Below are positions 51,105 to 62,654 of a DNA stretch of 64,000 nt, piece after piece (position 1 is the stretch's first letter; every line of letters starts with the position of its first letter). Location: assembly GCA_037176705.1 (NCBI GenBank), contig CM073888.1, positions 44,584,810 to 44,648,809 of the forward strand, given 5' to 3'. The translations under genes were made by a program, and so were the position numbers. The notes under the pieces were generated by a model, which saw nothing but the letters and a program-made list of their open reading frames with translations, ran no database searches and had not been told where the DNA came from. The DNA comes from Molossus alvarezi. Its lineage: Eukaryota > Chordata > Mammalia > Chiroptera > Molossidae.

Positions 51105-51225
51105 CCAGCAGTCAGGAAATCTCATTTCTAGTCTGGCCTCCGCTATTAACTAGCAGCGTTACTTTAGTCAAGTTACTTCATCTCTTTTGGCTTTGGTTTC
51201 CTAATGTGTAAATGAATCAGTTATA
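51105..51225 (+). mobile_element. MIR fragment
   Basis: TAGTCAAGTTACTTCATCTC, then GGTTTCCTAATGTGTAAATG, match the MIR core. Confidence 0.65.
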
Positions 51226-51240
51226 GTCTTTCAGCTTGAA

Positions 51241-51310
51241 CAAGATAGATATAGATATGGATATAGACATGGATAAGGATATGGATAGAGAGAGAGAAAT
51301 AGATATATAC
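51241..51310. repeat. Degenerate (GATATA)n tract
   Basis: The sequence is low-complexity GATATA/GGATA units. Confidence 0.9.
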
Positions 51311-52277
51311 AAAGCTATATTATAATTTTAAAATATTCAAACTTAACTCTGCTAATGACTGTATTTCAGGAAATGTATTTACGTGATCAGGAAGAACCAA
51401 ATGGGCTTTTTTGTAAATATGCTGGCAAAGGGCATCTGCGGAATCTTGTTGGGGGGGGGGCAGTATAGTTATGTAAAGAGGTAATTTACCTATACATTTT
51501 GGTAAGAACATTCCTTATAAAGAATTCAATATCTATATCCTAAAGAATCTATACTTTCTTACAGGTACTAGCATACCTACAAGAAATACTAAATGGAGTT
51601 TTTCAGGCTGAAATGAAAGGAAATATAGTAATTTGCATCCACATGAAAATAACAACAGCACTGATAGAGATAACTACAGGTAAAAATAAAACATAGTTAA
51701 ATGTATTTTTGTTTGTGACTCTTTTCTCCTAATTTAAATGACTACTACATAAAACAATAATTATAGCTCTGTGTCAATGGGCACCCAATGTATAAACTGT
51801 GATTTGTATGATAGATTAATGATAAAGGGTCAATCCATCAAGAAGGTATAACAATTATAAACATATATATACCTAAGAACAGAACCCAAAATTATGAGAG
51901 AATTGATGATAGAAATAAACTCAACAATTTTAGTTTGAGCTTCCTTACCCCACATAAAGATTAGAGCAGAAATTAATGAAATAGTGAATAGAAAAACAAT
52001 AAAGAAAATCAACAAAACCAAAGTCAGTTCTTTAAAAAGATCAACATAATTGACAATCCTTTAACAAAACTGACCCGCAAAAAAGGAGACAAGACTGAAA
52101 TTATTAAAATCGGGACTGAAAGAGGGGATATTACTACCAACCTTACAGAAGTAAAGAGCAGTATAAGGGACTACTATGAACAGTTGATTATCAACAAATT
52201 AGATTGTCTAGATAAAAATGGACAAATTTTTAAAAAGACATAAACTACCAAAACTAACTCAAGAGAAATAGAAAATA

Positions 52278-52385
52278 CTGAGTGGACAAAAGTAGGTTTA
52301 CCGTTGTGAATATGTGAAACAGAATTTATTCTTGTATTATTATTTATTTATATTATAACTGTAAACCTACTTTTGTCCACTCCTG
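52278..52385. mobile_element. Mariner-type MITE, second copy
   Basis: The inverted arms are GTGGACAAAAGTAGGTTTAC and its complement TAAACCTACTTTTGTCCAC. The element is flanked by TA at 52276-52277 and 52386-52387. The loop is AT-rich. It shares CAAAAGTAGGTTTAC with 42987-43080. Confidence 0.88.
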
Positions 52386-52439
52386 TATAAATAGGCCTAT
52401 AACAACAATATGAAAAGAGCTCTAAGAAATTGAATTAGT

Positions 52440-52705
52440 GCCCTGGCTGGGGTGGCTCAACAATTAGAGCATCGGCCTACACACCAAAGAGTCTCAGGTT
52501 CGATTCCAGTCAAGGGCATGTGCCTGAGTTGCAGGTTGGATCCCCAGCCCTGGTTGGTCACATACAGAAGGCAATCAATGTATGTGTCTGTCTCACATCA
52601 GTGTTTATCTATCTCTCTCTCTCCCTCTCCCTCCCTCCCTCCCTTCTACTCTAAGAATCAATGAAAAAATATCCTCGGGTGAGGATTAACAAAAAAAATA
52701 ATAAT
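52440..52705 (+). mobile_element. VES-type SINE inside L1
   Basis: The head is GCCCTGGCTGGGGTGGCTCA (first base shared with the flank) and the terminal box is ATCCTCGGGTGAGGAT. Confidence 0.93.
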
Positions 52706-53334
52706 TTATTTAGTAACCAAAAAACTTCCCACAAAGAAAGGTACAGGACCACATGGCTTCACTGGTGAATTCTATGAAAGATTTAAAGAATTAACACCAA
52801 TCCTTTAAAACTCTTCCAGAAAGTAGAGGAGGAGAAAACACCATATTATCCTGATACCAAAACCAGACAAAGACATTACAAGAAAAAAAAAAAACTACAG
52901 ACCAATATTTGACTACAGATACAAAATTCCTCATAAAATGCTTATAGACCAAATCCAGAAACATATTTTTTAAAAGATTAAAAGGCACTGGAGTTTGAGA
53001 GTTATAGATATAGAAAACAACCTCAGCACAAGCATCTACTGATTCAGTTACCTGCCTTGTTCAAGAGAATTCTAAATGAAGTATCAATGAGGGCATGATG
53101 AAACCTGACTTTCATTATGTCAGTGTTTTCCTATTTAGAAAGTAAGAGTCTGAGAGATTATTATTAAAATTGCTCTGATCCCTTCATTTACCACATGGCC
53201 TATGCCATATTCAGTAGGGAAAGTTGGATGTTTTTTGTTTGTTTGTTTAATTTACAAAGTTATCAGTTTCTCTGTTAAGAAGTGATGCCACACAAGGGAA
53301 AACTTGGTTATGATAAGATTAAAATATGTTCTCA

Positions 53335-53605
53335 ACCTTCAGATATAAAATAAGTCCGTCATGGCAATGTAATGTATAGTATGATGACTATAATCAATAA
53401 TAATACACTGCAAGTTTGAAAGTTACTCTGAAAGTAAATCTTAAAAGTTTTCAATACACAAAAAAATGTATAACTTTGTATGAGGACAGAAAACTAGACT
53501 TATTGTGGTGATCATTTTACAGTATATACATATGTTGAATCATTATGCTGTATACCTGAAACTAATATAATGTTATATGTCAATTATACTTTATTTTTAA
53601 AAATG
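53335..53605 (+). mobile_element. L1 3' UTR, old
   Basis: ATTATGCTGTATACCTGAAA, then TAATATAATGTTATATGTCA and ATTATACTTTATTTTTAAA, form the standard old L1 3' end. Confidence 0.8.
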
Positions 53606-53682
53606 TATTCTCAAATAAAACAGCATCAGGAAGAAACAATCAGCAAATTAAGAAGAAAGACAGTTTACAAAAAATTGGGGCC

Positions 53683-53930
53683 GCTCTGGCCCGTTTGGCT
53701 CCATGGTTAGAGCATCAGCCAGCAGACCAAAGGGTCCTGGGTTTGATTCCCGGTCAAGGGCATGTGCCTGGGTTGCAGGTTGGATCCCTGACCCTGGTCA
53801 GAATGCGTGCAGGAGGCAACCAATCAATGTGTCTCTCTCACATGGATGCTTCTCTTTCTCCCTCTCCCTCCCTTCCACTCTCTCTAAGAATCAATGAATA
53901 AATATCCTTGGTGAGGATTTTTTTTTAAAT
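53683..53930 (+). mobile_element. VES-type SINE
   Basis: The head is CTCTGGCCCGTTTGGCTCCA, the middle is TGGGTTGCAGGTTGGATCCC, and the end is ATCCTTGGTGAGGAT. Confidence 0.92.
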
Positions 53931-54254
53931 CCTTCAGGGGGAAACTTGACTGGAGTATAGATAAAACAAGGATCAGCTAGATGTTTATAATTACCAAAGC
54001 TGATGATGGGCACTTGGCAAATCATTATATTTGTTATTCTAGTTTGTTTATGCTTGAAATGACAACCAAATGCAATGTGTGATTCTTGATAGGATCCTAG
54101 TTTGAACAAACTCTGTAAAAGATAGCTAAAAACAGAAAAGCTACGTGGCCTTCACTAAAACAGGGCTCTACTTGGTTCCACTGGTGTGAGTTTAGACATA
54201 CGATAGAAAGTTAATCAATCATATGTTATTTCCTCCTTTTGGAATATACTTGCC

Positions 54255-54500
54255 CCTTTTTCTGCCTAGAAACTACTATTCTTCCTTCATGGCCAAGATC
54301 AAACATTACTTCCTCAGCGAACCTTGACCCATTCATTCCCCTAAACAGAATATGTAAGTTCCTCTTCTGGTGTCTCACCATATTTTGGTTATTATATCTA
54401 TTTTCACATTTCACTATAATTATCTGCTTATAACTGTTTTTCTTCTTTTCCATTTGCTTGCTTTCCTCTCTTAAATTATCAGACTCAACAGCAGCTACCA
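54255..54500 (+). mobile_element. L2 fragment (low certainty)
   Basis: TTACTTCCTCAGCGAACCTT, then GACCCATTCATTCCCCTAAA, resembles L2 3' sequence. Confidence 0.4.
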
Positions 54501-54559
54501 TTTTTTATTCACTTACATATTTATAGTCCCTGGTAATTCAAAACATTTGTAGAATGCTC

Positions 54560-55525
54560 CATATAAAATCTAACATCTGTTCAATAGGACTATACAGTAT
54601 AGAAAGGAAAAAAAAAAAAAAACATAAATCAGAGGAAAAGGGGGAACTGAGCATACCCATGTGCTGGGCTTCAGTCTGGAGACCATGTTACTGAATGGGG
54701 CATTAGGTAGCAAATGTAAGGCCCAAAAAGAGCTAAGTTGTGGGGTATCTTTAACTTCCATGTTCTTTCAAGACCTAACTTCCTTTCTGCACAGCAAACT
54801 CTAATTCTACAGTTTCCAATGAAGAGAGGAAAGCAAGAAATAAATTAATTCACTCAAACTGCAATTTAATGAGTTAGCTGTTCCAAGAGTATTTTAGAGA
54901 GAATCTGAATGAGGACCAATGGCAAACCCAGAGGATTCGATCTATTGAGGAAGCAGCCAATGAGTATGTGCATATATCTTGAATGGATTTCCCTCAAATT
55001 AAACCACATTCGCGGTTACCTGTGTCACACTATACATTAGTTTACACCAAAGTAGAAGCTATTCTTACATTTAGCATTTGGCAAATCCTTCCACTGTCAT
55101 AATTTAAAAAACTCATTGCAGTCTCGACCAGGTGTGTTTTTTCCATTATGCTCTACCTGAGCTATAGCATGCCAATCCCTAGGGAAGTCAGAGTAGATGA
55201 GCTATTTTTGTAGTCTATGACTACTGCTGGCAGGAATGATCCACCCACATATTCCAAAAGGAATTAGCAGTTGAAAAACTGGGCACTGTCTCATAATAAT
55301 ATTGGAAACTCCCTAGACTGTTTCAATGTTAGGCTTGAAAAATCATTGCCTCAGGGTCAAGAGCCACAACTGAGAAAGAAGGAAAGAGAAAAAAAGCTGA
55401 AACGCTACTCCTACCTGGGTCTTTTCAACCAAACCTATCCTTAAACCTTACCAGCAACAGCAATTACACCAGTCTCAGCTTTGAAGGACAATAACCTTGA
55501 ATACAGAGAAATGGTGTTTGGCAAT
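54560..55525. other. Sequence without recognised features
   Basis: No exon, RNA gene or clear repeat supported in about 1 kb. Confidence 0.5.
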
Positions 55526-55529
55526 TGAA

Positions 55530-55687
55530 ACACCAGTGTGGTTCAATTGGTTGGAGCTTTATCCTGTGTGCCAAAGGTTGTGGGTTCTGTCCCCGATCAG
55601 GATGGGCATGTGTGGGAGGCAATCGACTGGTGTTTCGCTCACATTGATGCTTCTCTCCCTCTCCCTTTCCCTCTAAAAAAATCAATT
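55530..55687 (+). mobile_element. VES-related SINE, short old copy
   Basis: A CCAGTGTGGTTCAATTGGTT head with TGTGTGCCAAAGG is followed by a short body with GTGTTTCGCTCACATTGAT. Confidence 0.88.
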
Positions 55688-55689
55688 CA

Positions 55690-55787
55690 AGCCCTGGCCA
55701 GTTTGGCTCAGCGGTTGAGCCTCGGCCTGAGGACCAGGGAGTCCTGGGTTCGGTTCCTGCTAGGGGCACGTACCACAAAAAAAAAAT
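55690..55787 (+). mobile_element. Short tRNA-head-only SINE
   Basis: GCCCTGGCCAGTTTGGCTCA runs to GCTAGGGGCACGTACCAC and then A(n). It is inserted in the tail of the SINE at 55530. The duplication AAATCAATT lies on both sides (55678-55686, 55791-55799). Confidence 0.92.
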
Positions 55788-55894
55788 AATAAATCAATTA
55801 AAAATATTTTTTTAAGAGTTTAAAGTTTTAAAAGAAAGGTGTTTATAACTTCATTGCCTCCTTCATGACAGCCAGGAGGCCAGCCGTTACTATG

Positions 55895-56125
55895 TGCATA
55901 GTGGTTTCAGAACGCTGGCCATGAGGTCCAAAGACTTGTTTACATTCCAGCTCAGGTGTGTTCTGAATACAAGAACTTGTGCAAGTATTTACCCTTTCTC
56001 TGCCAGTTTTCTCATCTGTAAAGTAATAATAATAATATCACCTTCCTTATAGAATTAATAAGATCAAATGAGATCATCCATATAAAGTGTTTGGCACAAG
56101 GCTGGCACATACATACCCAAGGGAT
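55895..56125 (+). mobile_element. MIR SINE
   Basis: GTGCATAGTGGTTTCAGAAC, then CTGCCAGTTTTCTCATCTGT and TTTGGCACAAGGCTGGCAC, match MIR. Confidence 0.75.
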
Positions 56126-56216
56126 GTCTATTATAATGACCTTTGGTTGTTCACGAGAACCTCAGTAATGCAATCCTGAGCCAGATCATGGTCCACTCAG
56201 TCCAGTATTTGTCTCT

Positions 56217-56272
56217 GATGGTGGCCGTGAGGGACATTTTGGGAGATGGTGGCCGCAAGGGACATTTTGGGA
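56217..56272. repeat. 28-bp tandem duplication
   Basis: Two adjacent units beginning GATGGTGGCCGTGAGGGACA and GATGGTGGCCGCAAGGGACA differ at two bases over 28. Confidence 0.95.
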
Positions 56273-56756
56273 GAGAAGACAATGCTCTTTTTTGTTATTA
56301 CTTCAAATGACTAAGGCTTTCTCAGAAAATATCCCTAACTTCTTTGACCTAATCTCTAAGAATAATATGCCATCAGGCATGTATCTATTTATATTTGCAA
56401 CATTTATATTTGCAACCGGAACTGACTTATATTAAAATACTACTTTCAAAAGGCGAGGGGATACCCCTTATTTCTTATTTTCCAATATTTTGTTAACAAT
56501 TCCATATTTACCTTATCCTTTAGTCTTGGTTTCAGAGTACTGACCCTATTATTCCCCCTACCAGCTTTAATTGCAGAGACTAAATTTCAGCAGTTGATTA
56601 TCTAGGTTCTAATTTATTCAGTTCAATTCATCATGGATATTTTTCAGTTCCTACTGCAAAGTGCAGAATTGAACATAAAAAATATAAGGTGGAGTTTCTG
56701 CTTTCAAAGAGCTTAGAGTCTCCTGGATAATCAGTCAATAAAAACTATATACTGAG

Positions 56757-56992
56757 GCAGCTGTAGCCTAGAGATTAAGATCACCGGAGCCAGACTACTT
56801 AGGTTTAAATTCTGATTCTGCCATTTTTGTATGACCTTGGGCAAATTGCTTAAATTCTCTGTACTTCAGGTTCCTTGTCTTTTAAACAGCTAACAGTATG
56901 TGGGGGTTGTTATAAGGATAAAGAAGTTCCAAATTCAGCACCTACAAGAGCAGCTGGGTAGTATATAGTAAGCACTCAATAAAATGTCAGCA
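56757..56992 (+). mobile_element. MIR SINE, near full length
   Basis: GTAGCCTAGAGATTAAGATC, GGAGCCAGACTACTTAGGTT, CTTGGGCAAATTGCTTAAAT and AGTAAGCACTCAATAAAATG are in MIR order. Confidence 0.85.
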
Positions 56993-57551
56993 ATGTGAAG
57001 TAGGCATTAGAGCTGTTCACAAAAATTCCTGTTCTCTCTTCCAGACACGTGGAGTGCACATATAATAAGATCACATTTGCCTGCTCTTTTTAAGTCAGAC
57101 TTGTGCCTGACTCTGGCTAATGAAATATGAGAAGTGATGCTGGGTTGAAGCTTAAAACTCAGTAAATAATTTGCTGAGTTAATTCCCCCCTGCCATGGTG
57201 ATTAAGCAAGCATGTGCTGAGACACAGACTCTGATACTAAGGGGTGTGACTAAATATCACGTATCTTGTGACTAAGATGAATACAGCCCCTTGCTAATCC
57301 TTGATGGACAAATCACTTGAATAAGACTGTGCTGTGTTAAAGCTGCTCTGTGTTTTGAGGCTTTGGGGTTGTTTACTGTGCACCTTGACCTAGACACCTG
57401 ACCAGTACACTATCATTCCAGTCACTGGATGTATGGAGGTGAATCAAAATGACAAACTGCCTGCCCTCACGGGGTTTCTCAAGACTTAAATACTATATCC
57501 AAACTATTCTATGCAAACAAACTATTAAGGAGAAGCCAAAATGACTGATAA

Positions 57552-57645
57552 GCACTGGCCAGTTTGGCTCAGCAGTTGCGCGTTGGCCTGCGGACCAGAG
57601 AGTCCCGGGTTCGGTTCCTGCTAGGGGCACGTACCACAAAAAAAA
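57552..57645 (+). mobile_element. Short tRNA-head-only SINE
   Basis: GCACTGGCCAGTTTGGCTCA runs to GCTAGGGGCACGTACCAC and then A(n). The flanks AATGACTGATAA and AAAGACTGACAG suggest a target duplication. Confidence 0.9.
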
Positions 57646-58029
57646 GACTGACAGGACTTTACCACCTCTTTCTGCCTCCTGCAGGGAAAGCTCTGAAATG
57701 TTACAAACGTGTCAAAACAGAGAAAGAAAGCTAAAGAAGCATCCATAAAAATGGTCTCATCTTATGTAACTCTAATTACCTCTCAAAATGCATGACACAG
57801 ATAAACAACGCAGCGGTCACATCATATAAACACAAAAGGAGCATACCAGAGCTGAACCTGAGCATCAGGAGACTGTGAGAATTTACTCTGGCTCTGCCAC
57901 TAACTAATTGACTAACTCCAGTTAGTCAGTGTGATCAATTGTCAGTCTTTGGGGTCCCTCAATCATTGGAAATAATGAAATAGGATCTCCCTTTCTAAGA
58001 GTCAAACTGTTTGATGGACCTGAGCATCC

Positions 58030-58705
58030 ATTTGTTCATTTATTAATTCTTCCAATTGACAAGTAATTATCGGCCATCCACTATGTGTCCGGGAATACAG
58101 TGCACAGTGACGCAGGGATGAACAAGACAGACCAGGTGCTGCTCTCATGGAGCCTACATTCACTATGGGAGTTAGATAATAAATCATTGCAAAGGTTTAT
58201 ATTATAATGCTGGCACTGATAAGTGCTTTGAAACAAACATATATGGTAAGTGTGATGGGGGGCTAGTACTTCAGAGTGGGTGGTGACGGAAGGCATCCCT
58301 GTGGAGGTGATGCTAAATTTGGAAAACACAACTGACAAGAAGAAATCAACCCCCTGAGGATCCGAAACGAGTGTTCCACGTAGGGTGGCACGCACAGAGG
58401 CACTGAGGCGTGGTCGATAAGCATAAAGAGCTCAGAGAAGAGTGGTAGGAGTCAGAAAGCGTGGAAGGGTCAAATTACAGTGGCTTTTATAGGCAATAAG
58501 GAGTCTGCAAGCTCATGGAAGCTTTGAAAAAGAAGAGTGACATAATTTAATTCATAATGTATATTTAAAAAGATCATCCCAAATGCTGTTTGGAGAGGAA
58601 TCAATTTGCAGGCAATTTCATTAGTCTAGATAAGGGACTGGACAAGTAGCACCGGAAAAAGACATAAGGAAGGTCATAGTTGGTCATAGTTTGGAAGACA
58701 AGTGA
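58030..58705 (-). mobile_element. L2 LINE, antisense
   Basis: CGGCCATCCACTATGTGTCC, then GCTGCTCTCATGGAGCCTAC and AGCATAAAGAGCTCAGAGAA, followed by GTGACATAATTTAATTCATA, are the reversed L2 order. Confidence 0.65.
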
Positions 58706-58714
58706 CAGGATTCA

Positions 58715-59450
58715 GAACATGCAACCCCAAAATAGAGCACCTTGGCATACTGAATGTTTAAAGCTGAAGGAAATTCTCATATGAGAAAAAGGCAGATGCA
58801 GGAAAGTCTCTCTGACCTTCCCCCAAGCCTGGGAGAGGTGCCCTCTCTATACCAGAGGAAAGAAACATCTACCTATGAAGGGATGCCTAGAGGAATCCAA
58901 AGACAGGCCTTGCTAAGCTTCCCCCAGTTTATTACCCTTAGTTAATACCCCCTTTTTTCCTATCACATTTTCCCATGACTCTCCCTCCCTAGTATTAAAA
59001 ATGCACAAGTTTAGCCCTGGCCAGTTTGGCTCAGCTGTTAGAGCATCGGCCTGGGGACCAGAGAGAACTGGGTTCGGTTCCCACTAAGGACACGTACCTC
59101 AGTTGTGGTTCATCCTCGGCCCCGGTTGGGGTTGTGTGGGTGGCAACCAGTGAATGTGTCTCTCCCACATTGATGTTTCTCTCTCCCTCTCTCTTCCTCC
59201 CTCTCTCCCTCCAGCTCTATCTGAAGATAAATGCAAAAATGTCCTCAGGTGAGGATTAAAAAGAAAAAAGAGAAATGCACTGTTTAACTGTTCTGGTCTT
59301 CGTTTCCTTATAAAGGCTCCTGTGTCATGTAAAATTTATATTCAATAAATATGTGTGCTTTTCTCCTATTAATCTGTCTTTGTCCGTTTAAAGACTCAGC
59401 CAGGGACTTTAAGGAGGTTGAGAAAAACTTCCCTTCTTTACACAAGACAA
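58715..59450 (+). mobile_element. ERV1-type LTR split by a SINE
   Basis: AATAAATATGTGTGCTTTTC and CTCCTATTAATCTGTCTTTG (59343-59384) form a polyadenylation/R-U5-like region preceded by TATAAAGGCTCCTGTGTC. A VES SINE (59013-59268) interrupts U3. No viral genes are present. Confidence 0.55.
59013..59268 (+). mobile_element. VES-type SINE inside an LTR
   Basis: The head is GCCCTGGCCAGTTTGGCTCA and the end is TGTCCTCAGGTGAGGAT. The flanks AAAATGCACAAGTTTA and GAAATGCACTGTTTA indicate the duplication. Confidence 0.95.
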
Positions 59451-59571
59451 GAGAATATACTAGTAAGGAAGTTCCTCTAAAAAGTAAGAATAAGGAGGGT
59501 GTCAAAGGGAGAGAAAGGAAGGATATCTGTAATAAAAATAATGAATAAATAAAGTATTTAAAAAATTAATT

Positions 59572-60165
59572 AATGAATTAAGACTAGAACTACCATATGA
59601 TCCAGCCATTCCTCCTCTGCATATTTACCCCAAAAATGTGAAAACACTGATTTGTAAAGCTATATTTGCCTCCATGCTCATTCCAGCTTTATTTACAATA
59701 TCCAACACATGGAAACAACCAAAGTGTCCATTGGTGGATCAATGGATACAGAAAATGTGGTTTATATATAATGAAATACTACTCAACCATAAAAAAGATG
59801 AAATGTTGCCATATGCAACAATAGGAGTGGATCTTGAGGGTATTATGCTAAATAAAATGCTACACAGAAAAGGACAAAAACCAAATGATTTCACTCATAT
59901 GTGGAATATGAGACAAAAAAGTAACAAATAAACTAATAAAACAAACAAAAACAAACTCAGATACAGACAACAGAATGGTGGTTACTAGAAGGAGAGGGGG
60001 TGGCAGCAGAGTAAATTGGGTAAAAGGGAGTCAAATATGTGGTAACAGAAGGAAACCAGACTTAGGGTGTGAGCACACAATAGCGTATACAGGTATCAAA
60101 TTATAATGCTGTACACCTAAAATTTATATAATGTTATTAACCAGTGTTAACTCAATACATTTGAA
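59572..60165 (+). mobile_element. L1 3' end, older
   Basis: CTACCATATGATCCAGCCAT, then TTTATTTACAATATCCAACA, CAACCAAAGTGTCCATTGGT and ATTTCACTCATATGTGGAAT, are the L1 ORF2 end and 3' UTR. Frames are broken. Confidence 0.85.
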
Positions 60166-60182
60166 GAAAAGAAGATATACTG

Positions 60183-60320
60183 ATATGTTGGATGTGGGAG
60201 TGAGAGAAAGACAGAATTAAAGATGATGGGAAATGTTATTTTCTAAAATAGGGAAAACTAAGAGATGAACAGGTTTGGGGTGAAGATTGGGAATTCTGTT
60301 TTTGAATGTATTCAGCTTGT
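60183..60320 (-). mobile_element. L2 fragment, antisense
   Basis: GATGTGGGAGTGAGAGAAAG, then GAACAGGTTTGGGGTGAAGA, are reversed L2. Confidence 0.6.
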
Positions 60321-60544
60321 CAAACCTACTGGGCAGGTTTTCAAAAAGAATAAATGAGATGATATGTTTTAAAACACCTAATATATAATAAATGCTCAAA
60401 AACAATTATTTTCTTTCCAAATTTCCTAAACCTCCTAAAACTAAATATCCTAATTTGGAAAGGGGATACTAATATTGCTCTTACAGGTTCATGGTGAGCC
60501 TTAATTAACTTAATATATGTGATAAAGATTATTAATTATAACTA

Positions 60545-60955
60545 ACATGTATGTAGCTAATCATGTAGCAAGTACAATTTTAAGTGTTACATTTATTAAT
60601 TTACTCTTTCCAACAACTCTATAAGTAAGGTGCTGTTATCCCCATTTTACACATGAGGAAGTAGGGCACGAAGTAGAGGTTAAAAAACTTGACCAAGTCT
60701 CATGGCTGGTGTGGCTCAGTGGTTGAGCATCGACCCACGCACCAAGAGGTGGCAGGTTTGATTCCTTCTCAGGGCACATGCCCAGGTTGTGGGCCCAATC
60801 TCCCAGTGGGGGGCATGCAGGAGGCAGCTAATCGATGTTCTCTCTCATCAATGTCGCTATCTCTCTCTCTCTCTCTCCCTCTCCCTTCCTCTTTCTCTAA
60901 AATCAATAAAGAAAAAAAAACTTGACCAGGTCCACACAGGTAGAAAGCAAAAGCT
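60545..60955 (-). mobile_element. MIR, antisense, split by a SINE
   Basis: GGTGCTGTTATCCCCATTTT, then ACACATGAGGAAGTAGGGCA, then (after the SINE) TTGACCAGGTCCACACAGGT, are the reversed MIR. Confidence 0.7.
60700..60916 (+). mobile_element. VES-type SINE inside MIR
   Basis: This is a CCACGCACCAAGAGG-type copy with a (CT)n body. The duplication AAAACTTGACCARGTC lies at 60684-60699 and 60917-60932. Confidence 0.96.
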
Positions 60956-61029
60956 GAATAAAAATGTTTTATAAAATGCTCAACTGTATACTGCAGACAA
61001 TAAATTTAGAAAGAGAAGAGACAGATCAT

Positions 61030-61270
61030 GTAAAATACAGTATTTAACAAATATTTACTGAGGCCCTGGCCAGTTTGGCTCAGCGGTTGAGCATCGGCCT
61101 GCGGACCAGAGAGTTCTGGGTTTGGTTCCCGCTAGGGGCATGTACCACCAAATATATATATTTACTGAGCATTCCATCTGTACCAGGCAGCGTCTACGAA
61201 CCAGAGATACAGCAACGAACAAAACAGCGCAGGAAACCTGCCACCATGGGTTCGGTCAAGGAAAAGCCAT
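61030..61270 (-). mobile_element. L2 3' end, antisense, split by a short SINE
   Basis: TAACAAATATTTACTGAG and ATCTGTACCAGGCAGCGTCT, then AGATACAGCAACGAACAAAA, are reversed L2 3' end. Confidence 0.6.
61063..61155 (+). mobile_element. Short tRNA-head-only SINE
   Basis: GCCCTGGCCAGTTTGGCTCA runs to GCTAGGGGCATGTACCACC and then A-rich sequence. The duplication AWATATTTACTGAG lies at 61049-61062 and 61156-61169. Confidence 0.92.
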
Positions 61271-62309
61271 TTGAAGAAAGAATGACTTGGCCTTCGCACA
61301 GAAAATGTGTGAGATCTGAATATAGAAAGAGGGAAAGTGGGGATCAGTTGGCAAATTACAGTAGTACCTTCAGCATAGCCTGTGACCTGTGCAAGCTAAG
61401 AATGTTTTTTACATTTTTATAAGGAGGAGGTGGAGGAAGAGAAGAGAGGGGAAGAGGAGGAGTGTAAACATGATGACCTGAACAACCTGGAAGGAGGAGG
61501 ACATAACATGAACACTGCAAGCAAACAAGCCAGGCTGCAAAAGGTACATCTGTTGCCTGTTCAAAAAGCCATGTGAGCCTGGGATGGCTGCAGAGCAGAG
61601 ATCCAGTGAGGGGCCGTGGTGAAAGGACCAGGAGAAAGAGAGGTAGATGTAGAGGCAAGGGCTGCTGGAGTTGAAAGATTCTTTTTTTTCTCTGTGGCTG
61701 TTAGAATGGAATGAAACCATAAGAAATTCAAAGACTGTTCTAGATATTTGGTTCTCACACTTTAACAATATGTTTCTAATCTTAGAAGCACTTAAAGAGC
61801 AGAACTCTAGAGAATAATTTCAAAAGTAGCTTTTAAGGAAAATTTCAGCCTTTTATAAAAGCTCTGCCCAAGCCACCTGAGAAACTCTTTTAGGAAATGA
61901 ACCATATGGAACACCTACTGAAATCTCCAAGTGCACTTTAAACTCATCTTTGGTGCAAAGGAAATCTCACTTGTACCCAATCCAAGTTCTGGTCTTTTGT
62001 TAGCATGGATAGGAGGACAACTACATGAGATGTAACATAGAAATCAGGAAAATCCTATATACAGTGGTATTAAGTAAGGACATTGTGTTCATAGAGGGAT
62101 GACAGTCAATTACATCTGTGGTTACTAATCGATACCAGGTAACGCAATTCTGTGACACCCATTTTTCACACATCCTATGGAGCTTAGGACAAGCCACTGA
62201 ACTATAATAATAACCCTAGAACTACTTTATTAAAACTCAGAAAGAAACATTTTTAAGGAATTTGTGCTTGGCATGATTATATTTATTTCTCACTGAAACA
62301 ATATTTTTA
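61271..62309. other. Sequence without recognised features
   Basis: There is a GA-rich stretch at 61420-61500 (GGAGGAGGTGGAGGAAGAG), otherwise unique-looking. No exon found. Confidence 0.5.
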
Positions 62310-62324
62310 AAAAACAATTACCCA

Positions 62325-62617
62325 GCCTTGGATGGTGTACTCAGTGGTTAGTGCATCAGCCCACACACCGATGGCTCTCGGGTTCAATTCTTGGTCAAGG
62401 GCATGTACCTGGGTTGCAGGCTCAATCCCCGGCCCCAGTCTGGATGTGGGCAGGAGGGAACCAATCCATGTGTCTCTCATATTGATGTTTCTTGCCCCCC
62501 TCTTTTTTTCTCTCTCCCTCTACCACTCTCTCTCCCTCTCCCCCTCCCTCCTTCCCTTTCACTCTCTCTAAAAATCAATGGGAAAATATCCTCTAGTGAG
62601 GATTAACAAAAATAAAT
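62325..62617 (+). mobile_element. VES-type SINE, long CT body
   Basis: The head is CAGCCTTGGATGGTGTACTC, the CT-rich body is expanded, and the end is ATCCTCTAGTGAGGAT. The flanks AAAAACAATTACCCA and AAAACAATTATTACCCA form an imperfect duplication. Confidence 0.92.
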
Positions 62618-62654
62618 AAAAACAATTATTACCCATTTTAAACCACCATAATAG

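Larger units (their letters stand above)
51825..52985 (+). mobile_element. L1 ORF2 fragment, old, split by a MITE and a SINE
   Basis: The nucleotide pattern of the L1 ORF2 endonuclease-to-RT region is present: AACAATAAAGAAAATCAACA, AAACTGACCCGCAAAAAAGG, TACTATGAACAGTTGATTAT and CACATGGCTTCACTGGTGAA. Frames are broken by several stops. A mariner MITE (52278-52385) and a VES SINE (52440-52705) have landed in it. Confidence 0.85.

Noticed and set aside
59638..59931. 97-codon frame resembling a protein ([15 protein letters not shown] pattern)
   Set aside because: It is a broken L1 ORF2 C-terminus.
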